Source: Montifringilla adamsi (lineage: Eukaryota > Chordata > Aves > Passeriformes > Passeridae). Taken from it: a stretch of DNA of 64,000 bases. The DNA lies in assembly GCA_017590115.1 (NCBI GenBank), contig JAGGNK010006892.1, forward strand, positions 14,361,736 through 14,425,735, in the 5' to 3' direction. The position numbers and the translations under genes are program-made. Below, piece by piece: positions 51,290 to 61,500 of the stretch. The notes below the pieces were generated by a model. The model did not search any database. It was given only the letters and a program-made list of their open reading frames with translations, and had not been told where the DNA came from. Each line of letters begins with the position of its first letter. Within the stretch, counting starts at the first letter, position 1.

Positions 51290-53056
51290 GTAACACGAAA
51301 GCTCTGATGTTTTTAGCTATAACTATTCAGTCATAATATTTATTTTCAGTGTCCTTCTGCACATTAAGGATTAGAACATCCTGGTGAGGTCTTAAATTAA
51401 GTCCTACAAAGGATAGTGCCAGAAGATCTTTCTACAGACAGAAGATTATTGTGTTGGTAACTAGCTTGAGCTTGCTAGCTTAATACCATGCAGGAATGGA
51501 GCGCAGATTGCTTTCTCAAACAGCTGAATGAATCATTTCACTAACCCATTCATGGCAGGAGGGTAAGAGGCTGATGTGTCACTTTGATACCACTTCCTCA
51601 AAAAGCAGCTGGAACCACTCACATGTGAACTGAGCCACTGTAACTTATTGTCTGTTCAGGGAATTCTTCTTTGTGGGCCTTATTACTTTCACAATTTACA
51701 ATTCATTGCATAGAATACTTTAAGATTATTTTGGACCTTTTGCACCCAAAGATACAGCATAGTAGATGAAATGGAATTAATTATTAATTCTCTGATCAGT
51801 ATCTGGAAAGTGCCAGAATATTTGTCTGATGTTCTAAACAGAGCTGGTATGGCATGCTGACCCCTTCTGATCACTCAGTGTGCACAGACTGCTGCAGAGT
51901 AATTAGCCATTCCCAAAGGTGCCAGACAGTTTCTTTTACTCTTCTAGCTGATGTCATTCTCCTTGGCTTTATAATTTCTATTTGCAGAAGCTACTACACT
52001 ACCTCTGTAATGACTGTCATTTTTACTACTCACAGTGGTAAGTTTGCCAGGAATAACTGTTTTGGTCCTTTACACTTTGGTGCATTATAAACTGTAATCT
52101 TAAGCAAAAAAAGATGGAGTAAGTTGTTCACTTAAGCAAGTCGTTTTTCTCAATATAACAACATCATAAGCAGCACTATCACACTTCTGATTTCATGTTG
52201 CATCTCTTTGTTTCCGCAGGATTCACAGGATTCTGTCTCTGCCATACACAACAGATGAGCCACTTCTAGCTGGGTATCTTGATAATCTCACCTGCCATGC
52301 CATCACTGATAGAAACGTGAGAAGTCCACTACTCTGCTGGTCATTACCTTTTATCTCTTTATCATCAAGTGTTTAAAAACATTTGTTTCTCTAATGGGAC
52401 ACTTGCCATTCCAGATATCCCTTTTTTCAATTACAGAAAACGGTGGAACAGTGTTGAACCTCTCCCAAGCTTCTCAGCCAGTCTCACATTCGCACCCCCG
52501 CTGAGGTGCACTCTTTCTGGTTGGTAAAAGAGCCCATCTGGATGCAGCTGTCACTCAACAAAGGAGCTGTCTCCAACACCGGAAATTAAAATTTGTAGAT
52601 GTTACCTCTGGTGAAGTAAGTTGTTTTCCATACCCATACTGGTGACACTTTCCCAGTTCTTAGAACATCTTATCCATGTAAACATGGATTTGTTCTACAC
52701 AGGTAAGAGTTAAAATATGAAAGCGTTCAATATCATCCTAAGCTATTTAAAAATATTACTTTCCTTGTCTCTAGAGGAGGATGACAAGTTATATGCAAAT
52801 ATGTATTATGATATTAAAGGATAATTTCCGATCATAAAAATGTAATGACAACCGAAAATTTTGGTCTGTTGAGATCAACTCACTTCATCTCTACTGCTTA
52901 ACGTTTCATTTGAATGTAACTGTTCTGACCCAGTGTTAGGTAATGGAGCTGCTCCAATGACTAAAATTCCCAGAATCGAACTTCAGCAAATCATACTATG
53001 TAGTCAAAATGTCTAGAACCAGCTTTTCATTATGGAATTACCCTTTTAAGTGGCAT
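51289..53056. other. Flank without recognised genes
   Basis: About 1.8 kb, more GC-balanced than the introns. It may hold old, unrecognisable transposon sequence; no coding frame of note. Confidence 0.6.
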
Positions 53057-53275
53057 TCACAGAATCACAAAATAGGTGAGGTTGAAATGGACTGCAGTAG
53101 GTCATCTGATACAAACTTTGTGCTCAAGCAGGGTCATCCTAGAGCACATAGCATAGGACTGTTCTTGAATATCTGCAGTGAGAGAGACTCCACAACCACT
53201 CTGGGCAACCTGTTCCAGGGCTTGGCCACCTGCACAGTAAAAAAGTTCTTCCTCATATTCAAGTAGAAATATTGC
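53057..53275 (-). repeat. CR1 LINE 3' fragment
   Basis: On the plus strand it begins ACAGAATCACAAAATAGGTG and continues GCTCAAGCAGGGTCATCCTA, GAGACTCCACAACCACTCTG, GGCAACCTGTTCCAGGGCTT and GTAAAAAAGTTCTTCCTCAT, the antisense of a CR1 3' end. The element itself is therefore on the minus strand and 5'-truncated. Confidence 0.92.
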
Positions 53276-55203
53276 CAGAAGTCCACAGCAGAATTTCTAC
53301 TTTGGTTTTAAACTCTACTCTGCTCCCTCTAAAACCATGCTCGGCTGCAAAATACATTGTGGAGCTGAGATGTGCTGTTGCTCACTTGTGCCGCTGAGAA
53401 ATCCAAGTACCACTGATGTGTTAAGGCTCACATCCTGTTGTGTCCTCCAGCCAGATTGTTCTGGGAGTTACTTTCTGGGCTAACAGCTCTGTAGCTAATC
53501 ACATCAAGTCCTGACAAGTGGACAAGTTAGAAGCTGATCCTAGAGCTTTGTCTCTGTTTTTGCAGGAGATCCACCCCATTCATTTAATGAGCACTGTAAT
53601 TCTTTGCTTCTCTTTGCATTTAAGTTGTAATCATGCTCCTGGCTTTTGTTCTTGAGCACTTACTGGTATCCTTGAGATCTGCTTTCTGCTCCTGTATTGT
53701 TTCCCTGCCACTCCGTTAGTGGCACGTGTTTTTGACCAATTCACGCCAGTCCTCTGCATGCACTAGAACTTACTTTGGTTCTTTTCAGCTTTGTTAGTGG
53801 ACATACACTTAACTGACTACTTAATGTGTTAAATCCTTTGACAGTTCTGTCTTCCTGAGTTCAGTGTCTTCTTCACTTACAGTGAAAACCTGTGGGTTTT
53901 GCTGTGGCCTGTTTGTTTGTTAAGAAACAGTAGGTGGAAATATTTTCAGCGATTAATATATATATGATTTTAAGTGTTTTAATTTCAAAATTCTGCTTTC
54001 AGTGCCCATTGACTTTGGCTAGACTCATCTTGGAATAAAGCTTGTCAACAGCTAGTAAGGAAAAGACCTTGAATATTTTTGGGGAAGAAGATTAATCTCA
54101 AGACAGTATTATTAACCTTGCATATTAAATTAGTACTGTCCAAGCACTTAACTTTTATGTTTCTTTCTCTATAATGCAAAATACACTGGATTAATAATAA
54201 TCCATTCCTGCATTTAAAAATCCCATGCTATGCAGAAAATTTCATAGTGATCTTTTCTAAAAGGTTAGCTAATTCCTTTTTTCCTCTGGAGTACTTCTGT
54301 AAATTATGACCATAGTTTAATATTTCACAATCACTTATTATCAAATAGTATGTCATTCCTTCATTTTATAGCAAAGAACATTAGTCATGGTTCCCTGACC
54401 ACTGCCAAACCACTACCTCAGCTGGTATATAACTGGGAACATTCAGTACATCAGCTTCTAAGTGAAAATTGGAAAGTGAAAACACTAAAACAGGAAAATG
54501 CTGTAGTTTCTCTCTATTTTTTTACAGGAATCACATTTAGCCTGAAATTTAGAAGTGATCAATGTCTGAGAAACATCTGCTTTAGAGTTTTTAGAACTGA
54601 AGGAATTGGGACGGGAAGGAATTCTGTGAAGCTTCTGAACCTACCTCTGAATCAGTAAAGAAAAAGAAAGAAAATTAAAACGGAATTCCATTCCGTACAC
54701 CAAGAAATGTTTATTACAAAAGTTCACATCTTACAATAAACAAATAAAGGTTTTGACATTAATTTCATTTGTGTTATACAAATTCCTGTTTACCTCTCTA
54801 CTTCTAGCTCTAGTAAAATAGTTTCATTTTAATTCTGAAAGCATCACATTGGATTTATATGTTTACTGTGATTATGACATTCACAGCAGTGACAGACTTG
54901 ATACAGAACTGCAGTGAATTCTTAATGCATCCATTAATCCACACAAAAATGTCTGAATCAGATTATTTTGTCTAGCAAATATAGACATTGACAACAATGT
55001 AATTATTAATTTAAAATATCTATCTGAACTTGCATCTAGGTAACTGTAAAGTAAATTAAGCCCTTTGCTGTTTGTTATTGGAGGAAAATTAGAATTAAGA
55101 AATGCAACTCAATTCAGGAGAAATAACTGGTCAACAGTTATTAACTGATCTTTATAAGTAAATCACAAGTTTTTTTCTGCTATCTTTCTCTTAGAATTTA
55201 ATA
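53276..55203. other. Flank without recognised genes
   Basis: About 1.9 kb of AT-rich DNA. A 102-codon open frame (54350-54658, plus) has no recognised domain and is taken as chance. Confidence 0.65.
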
Positions 55204-55208
55204 ATGCC

Positions 55209-55854
55209 TGTAATGTATGATTTGGAATAATTTGTGCTTATGTGAAATTTACAAGAAATATACGAGAAATAAGTTATGCTTGTAAGATGCTTGTAAGAAA
55301 TATTCTTAAAAGTTTTAAACCCACATGCCGGAGTCGAGAAGATTGCCTGGCAAAATTGTGAAACCACAGATGGCAGCAGAGAGAAAAGCCTAATTAACAA
55401 TCCAAAAGTCGTGGCTCCTATGGAGATGGGCTCTTCCCTGAGAACAGTCCAGGAAACACCCAAGCAATGAATACTCAATAAGTATCTACCATGGAGATAG
55501 CCAGAGTCCCATCCCAATGCCAGGTTCACCTTACCTTGACATCAGCATTCACTGCTTATCAGAAACTCTTTTGTCCAGAGAAAGGAGACTACATGAATAT
55601 GTGAAGCCATGAAAAGAAAAGGAGAGACTCTGCCCCAGGCTGAATAAACTGTATAAAAACTACCCCGACAGGGACAACCTTGGTGAACAGAGGGGATCCA
55701 GCGCAATAGAGGTCGGATCAGTGTTCCCCCAGCGCCGATCCCGGGCTCGGCGCTGTCCCTTTGATTGTGGCTATCGGAGACCAAATCTCAGTCGTGAAAT
55801 AAAATCTGTTTTTAGTAATTATTAATTTGGCTTTATCGATTATTACCTATAACA
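55209..55854 (+). mobile_element. Solo LTR A of an endogenous retrovirus (646 bp)
   Basis: Begins TGTAATGTATGATTTGG and ends ATTACCTATAACA. A perfect 5-bp duplication ATGCC flanks it (55204-55208 and 55855-55859). Inside are AATAAACTGTATAAAAAC with a TATA box (55652-55659) and AATAAA (55798-55803) about 146 bp further on, giving U3-R-U5 order in plus orientation. No gag, pol or env sequence adjoins it. Five-bp duplications are usual for ERVL-type (class III) elements. It shares its promoter, poly(A) and 3' end layout with LTR B. Confidence 0.88.
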
Positions 55855-55859
55855 ATGCC

Positions 55860-56506
55860 TGAAAAGCTCTCCAAAATTAGCTATTGCTACAAACAATAAA
55901 ACCAGCAACAGAAAGCTTCTTAGAGGAAAATACCTCCGTTTAGACAATGGGTTTCTCAACAACTTTGGGTGTTGATTTGTGTCCTCCAGAAGAAAAACTG
56001 GTAACACAATCAGTTATTTCTTGACACAATCCCACTTATTTCCAAATAAATAAAAAAGATACATATTCTGAGGAATATACAAAAAATTTAAGTTTTCTTT
56101 TATAGCAGAAGAACAAGAAAGTGATCGTAGGGATTGTAGGTCTTCTTTAGTAGTTCTATATTCTGAATTTTTCAACTGTTCCTTGATGTGCATTCTTACT
56201 TATGATAATCACATCTAAGTAAACAGTATGATACTTATCAGTCTTCCTTCCTCTTTTCCGTTTGTCTTCTTAATTCTTAATTCTAGCTAAACTGCCTGGG
56301 CCCTATTATTGAAAGAAAAAAAGATATCCAGGTTGGTTTTATTGACAGGAGGCAGGAAAGTCTGTTGTCTCTTCTCTGCTAATTGACTCCAGAATAGAGC
56401 TTTGGGTGCCTAAACAACATAGAATGAAAGACTTTCTCAGAATTATTTTCCATGTGAGTTATAGTACAACTTTTAGGGGAAAAATATTATTAAAACGTTT
56501 GTAGTG
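55860..56506. other. Spacer between the two solo LTRs
   Basis: About 650 bp of AT-rich DNA with no retroviral coding sequence that I can recognise. It shows the LTRs do not bound one provirus. Confidence 0.75.
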
Positions 56507-56511
56507 ATGAA

Positions 56512-57154
56512 TGTTAGGGGTAGTAATTCGTGGGAATAAAAGGTGTATCAAAATATATATGTATAAAATAAGCTACTGGTGTACAAAGGGCGGGGGGAGA
56601 TTCTTCCCCAGGATGGCGAAACCGGGGCAGATGGACAGGGAGGCAACACCGCATTTGCATTTGAAAGAAACTTTGGCTGCACAGGAGATGGGCATTCACA
56701 AGCACCTACACCCAGCAAAGCCCAGAAGATGATGGCCCAGACAAGACTCCTATCTGAGGAGACCAGGACCATCAACACCTTGAATCTGAATGCCAGGTTC
56801 CCGGAATCCGGGAAGCGTATTGTTCTATTCCAGGATGGAGGCTTTGTGCAGCCCAAGCCAGAGAAAGAAACCAACTTGAATATGAAGAACTCAGAAAGAA
56901 ACAAAGACATTCTGCCGCGGGCAAAATAAACTGTATAAGAACTGCTACCTCGAAGCAGCCAGGGTGGACAGGGTGGATTTGGTGCTAGCGAGGCCATTTC
57001 CCACCTTCACCTGTATCACCGACCCGTATCACCGACCAGGGGTGATACACTGGCCTATTGATTGATGGCTGTCGGACTGTATTACGGTCGCGAAATAAAT
57101 TTTATTTATATTTTTATTAAAAAATTGGCTATTTTTCATTTTTCATTTATAACA
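56512..57154 (+). mobile_element. Solo LTR B of an endogenous retrovirus (643 bp)
   Basis: Begins TGTTAGGGGTAGTAATTCG and ends TTTCATTTATAACA, flanked by a perfect 5-bp duplication ATGAA (56507-56511 and 57155-57159). It has AATAAACTGTATAAGAAC with a TATA-like box (56934-56940) and AATAAA at 57094-57099. Open frames of 116-149 codons within it (56579-56929 plus; 56548-56997 minus) follow from its GC-rich U3 and show no protein domain. The 3' part resembles LTR A, the 5' part much less. Confidence 0.88.
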
Positions 57155-57159
57155 ATGAA

Positions 57160-58467
57160 GAATCCATGTCAGGGTTTGATAAGTAGTTCGAGTGCAGCCT
57201 GTGTCTTTTTGTTGTTGTTGTTGTTGTTCTATCTGACTTCCACATTTAAGCAAGGAGCAAGGTGCTCTGATTCTACCAAACGTAAGCTTCCCATGAGAGA
57301 AATGTTAAGTAAAGTTAGGATTCGTGCAAAGCTAAAATCACCTGAGCTTCTCACTACGATGGTGTCTGTCACTATAGATTGGCTTCATGACATCCAAAAG
57401 TTGGGTGTTAACAATTACTAAACCAACTACCCTAAACAGCCAGTGGTCACTTCAGTACTAGTCCACAACTCTGGCAAATACAGCTGTAATATAACTTCCC
57501 TACAACATCTCAATATGTTATTCTTTATACATTTAAGGATTATAATGGCCCTCTTACCTACAAGACTGCACTGAAGAATCATATCTCACTGTGACCCAGT
57601 TAGCATTGGCCAGAACAGAGCACCTGGACTCTAAAGATGGTAAAATTTCTTACCAGCTGATGAGTTTGCATGTAGAAATATTCAAATGTCTATTTGTTCC
57701 TTGCACTCTCTTACTAAATGATTGTATGACTTTATGAGAGTGACATGCTTACAGAATAGCAGCATTAACAAAGTGGCTTACAGTCAAAACCAAGGCAGAC
57801 CTCCAACTGCATTTTATAAATGTCTTACTGGATCACATGTGCTGCTTCTGTATACAGTGGAAAGTGACTTCTCATCTCTTATATTTGGGTCTCGACAAAA
57901 GTTAAAGCAAGATATTCTGTAAATTATGCCATCATAAATTTTGCTGCTATTATCAGTAGCCCATCAGGTACAGAGCAAGAAAATTCTGAAACTCATTTCT
58001 TTCCCATTCCCAGATTGTATGAAACACATGATTACAATACTTTCTGCTCTCTGATTCCCTAGTCATCTCCTGATGAATAGCTCTTCATAATGGAGATTTT
58101 CCACTAATTATCTCCAGCCATTTTACACTGTGTGTGCTAAAGAGTGTCTTTGTAGAGCAGTTTCCAGCCTAGGATCTTTCCTCATAGGTGTGTTCAGTTT
58201 TACTTGTTCCACACTTTTACTTCTGTTTTACCAACATAATTAGAGAGTGAGACTCATACTCAATTTTTTCAATCAGTAAAATGTATCTGTTGCCACTTTT
58301 CCATTACATTAAAGACCTCTACACTGTAGAGTGTTAAAATCTGTAGCATTTTACATTGTTATAAAGGGATTTCTCAGAAATTATATTTTAAGTTCAGATG
58401 AAACTTTCTCCTGTAGGTTATGTGGTTTTAAGCTTCCTCTTTTATGTGCTACATCAAAGTTGTACCT
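57160..58467. other. Flank without recognised genes
   Basis: About 1.3 kb with (GTT)6 at 57211-57228. A 119-codon frame that begins in LTR B (57062-57421) has no recognisable domain. Confidence 0.65.
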
Positions 58468-58732
58468 CCTCCTGAGACTGAGGGGAGACCTTCTCACACT
58501 GCCAATCTATTCTCTCTGATGAACAGCGATAGAAATGAAGGGAACAGCATGAAGCTGTGTCAGGGGAGGTTTGAGTTGGACATTAGGAAAAGGTTCTTCA
58601 CCCAGAGAATGGTTGGGCAGTGGAACAGGCTCCCCAGGGAAGTAGTCACAGCACCAAGCCCGACACATTTCAAGAATTGTTTGAACAATGCTCCCAGGCA
58701 CATGGTGTGATGCCTGGGGTTGTCCTGTGCAG
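58468..58732 (+). repeat. CR1 LINE fragment, pol C-terminus (left part of a split copy?)
   Basis: Plus-strand CR1 with the frame MKLCQGRFELDIRKRFFTQR, then MVGQWNRLPREVV, a CR1 reverse transcriptase C-terminus, and the following GATGCCTGGGGTTGTCCTGTGCAG. It stops there, short of the CR1 3' end, and the missing tail starts at 59372. Confidence 0.92.
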
Positions 58733-59371
58733 CTATTGCAGTAAGTATAGAAAATTTGGCAGGAAATAAGCCCTCTTGTGTTCCGACTAGTCCTTAGACA
58801 TCAGAGAGGCTTGGTGTGGCTGAGCTTAATTTCTGATTTATGACCAATTAGAGTGTGGTTTTAATATGTAAGTAAGAGGATAAAGAAGGTCTCTGGTTAC
58901 CTTTAGTCAAACTAATGATTGATAAAACGAGTCTACATTTTGACTGAAGGTACAAACAAAATTCACAGTTGAAACATAGGCAGCACAGAAGTGTGGTACT
59001 TCAGTGTGCTCCTCCACACAGCTGAGGCAGCAGTGGTGGCCATCTGACCTTCGCCAGGTCTTTACTGCCATCATTGTCTCCTCAGAGGAGCAGATCTAAA
59101 CCAAGGCTTGTTGTGCACAGTGCAGGGACAGTGAGGCTGAGGGCTGGCACAGAGACCTGGGTGTTTCTGCACTTCACTGAGACAACATCGGGCTCTGGGG
59201 CCTCTGCTTCAGCCCAGGCAACATTCAGTTGTTAAGCCTTGCTCAAGCCCAGTGCAAGATGAGCAAGTGGCCTAGCTTGTGGTCTTGCTGAATCAGCCTC
59301 ATCAATTCTCCACTGCCTCACGGCGTCTCTCTATTTTGACATAACCAACCAGCCAGTCCATATTCCACAAC
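58733..59371. other. 639-bp segment separating two CR1 pieces
   Basis: Unidentified sequence lying exactly between a CR1 body that stops at GTGCAG and a CR1 tail that resumes at GGCCATTAGTTGGACTC. Its right half is GC-richer. I see no clear target duplication or terminal repeat. It may be an insertion, or the two CR1 pieces may be unrelated. Confidence 0.45.
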
Positions 59372-59452
59372 GGCCATTAGTTGGACTCAATGATTCTTGT
59401 GGGTCCCTTCCATCTCAAGATATTCTATTATTCTATTCTATGATTCTATGAT
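59372..59452 (+). repeat. CR1 LINE 3' tail
   Basis: Reads GTTGGACTCAATGATTCTTG, GGGTCCCTTCCATCTCAAG, then repeated ATTCTAT/GATTCTATG units, the standard CR1 terminus in plus orientation. Confidence 0.9.
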
Positions 59453-61286
59453 TCCTTGTCTAGTAATTAATTGGTATCTAATTGAGTAGAAAAACAAGCC
59501 ACTTACCTCAGTGGGGAAACTGTTCTCCCACAGAACAGTGACTTTGGGTTGGGTAGGTTGTTTTGAAAATATCATCAAGGTTAGGCATCTTGAAATCTCA
59601 AATCTTTAAAATGTGGAATAATGTTAACCAAAAGCCATGGGGCAGAGCTCATAAAAACCCACAAAAATGTCCTGTTTGTTCAAAAGAAACCTTGAAACCA
59701 GTGTATTTAACAACTATGATCCACAGCAACATATATAACCTGTTGTTTCCTACCTCTCTCCCTCCTGATTTCTATTCACTGACCTATATTTGCAAAAGTG
59801 ATAAGATGGATGCTGAGAGAATGTTTGGGAGGTATCACTGTACTGCTGTCTTCTGCTGTTCTCTAGTTGTCCACCACTGGCCACTGTGAGAGATGGGATC
59901 TTGGGCTAAACAAACCTTTGGTTTGATTGCTTTTATGTTTTTATGTTTCCGTAAGTTTGAAAATTCTCTGTTTGCACAAGTTAGCTTGTGATTGATAAAT
60001 TCCTGATTACATACATACGGATATGCTCCAGTCTGAGGTCCAAACTCTGACATTATTCCTGAATAGCTTGCTACAATGCCAAGAACTGAGAGTAAGGAAG
60101 TGGTGCTAGAACACATAAATGTGAGAAGATATGCTCAAAGGGAATGAATGATTACTGAGGTAAGGAAAGAATGGGAGCTGGAACAACACCTCAAAGCAAT
60201 AGGGGACTAGGATATAAGCCTCAAATGTGCCAGGATGTGCATCTTCAAACTAGAAGATAAGATGTGAGAAAATGGAAGACTGAGACATAGGCTGCAGGGC
60301 AGGTAGTGGTGCAGAAGGAAAGGGAATGTATGGTCCTTTTGAACACAGCTCAGGGTTCAGGATTCCTGAGTTTAGCTGATAAAAAGACTACCTAACCTTT
60401 TAGCCAAATGATTGAGCTACATATAATTCAGGGATTATATTTTTCTCCTGCTTCCATTTGCTACTGGCTTATGTCACCAGAATTTGTTCTATAAACTTGT
60501 GAGTTTTGAACTTTTTGGATGAGCCCCAGGGATATAAATTTGCTTTAACAAGACAGAATTTCTGATGGTTGTTTTTCTGGATTAGCTAACTCCTAAATGT
60601 AATTGGGAAGTTTTAAGAATACAGACATTAAAAAATACCAAAAAATAGAGAGCAATCAAACTCTTGATTTCACAAGGTTACTTGTGAAAACTTAATCCAA
60701 CCTCCTGGAAGATACAGTCTTTTATATGTGAGAGATCACATTCTGTATGAACCACAGGCCATTCCTTACTTATTTCACTACACAAGATATCTAGTGTTCA
60801 CAGTAAGGAGAACATGTGAAGTAGCCTGCTGATTGTATGGCTCTTTGTATTTACCTTTTCTAGTACAAAAGCTACACAGTACAGGGACTGAGGCACCTGG
60901 TTTCATGAAGAAAAGGTGTGTTCTTTGGACAGAAGAATATCTCCTGGATTATGTCACTGTCTTGTTTCAATGGATCCTGTGTGAGGCTGAATCTCATTTA
61001 ACTCAGTTTTTGGGACAGGCAACGAGAAATCGGTATTTTTCACTTTCTGGGCACCCATGCTCATGCTGTGAAGACTTCTCAACTGCAAACAAAGTTGATG
61101 TCAGATGTGATTGCCAAATAAAGTGTAGAAATAAATGCTATATCCCTGACAAATTTAGCCAACCAAAACAGGCAGTCAAATAACACATATTTTTGACACT
61201 AACTGTACACTCTCTATGTATAACATGGGGATAAATGCATTAATGTTTGTGAAGCTGTCATGTGTGCTAATGATAAATGTTAAAGG
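59453..61286. other. Flank without recognised genes
   Basis: About 1.8 kb. Open frames of 108 and 116 codons (59563-59889 and 60833-61183, plus) have no recognised domain; the second begins at TTG and ends in a Cys-rich stretch. Confidence 0.6.
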
Positions 61287-61500
61287 AACTGTGGAACCAT
61301 AAAATATCCGGAATTGGAAGGGATCCATGAGGATCTTAAAGTTCAACTCCTGACTGCACACAGGACAACTTAAAAGTTAAATCGTGTATCTTAGAGTTTT
61401 GTTCAAACTCTTCTTGAACACCTACAGGCCTGGAGCACTTCCCTGGAGAGCTTGACCAACCTCTCAGTGAAGAACTTTTAAATATCCAATCTGAATTTAT
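61287..61500 (-). repeat. CR1 LINE 3' fragment, diverged
   Basis: The plus strand reads ATATCCGGAATTGGAAGGGA, TCCATGAGGATCTTAAAGTT, CAACTCCTG, and further on CACTTCCCTGGAGAGC and CTCTCAGTGAAGAACTTTT, the antisense of a CR1 3' end. The element is on the minus strand. Confidence 0.85.

Noticed and set aside
51072..51336. Poly-Phe and poly-Lys frames
   Set aside because: They are translations of poly-T tracts.
56548..56997. 149- and 116-codon frames near 56.5-57.0 kb as proteins
   Set aside because: They lie inside LTR B, and no domain is visible.
55209..57154. The two ~645-bp LTRs as the two ends of one short provirus
   Set aside because: Each has its own perfect, different 5-bp duplication, their U3 regions differ, and the spacer shows no retroviral genes.
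60833..61183. Cys-rich 116-codon frame as a metallothionein-like gene
   Set aside because: It starts at TTG, cysteines are confined to the end without a known spacing pattern, and there is no supporting context.
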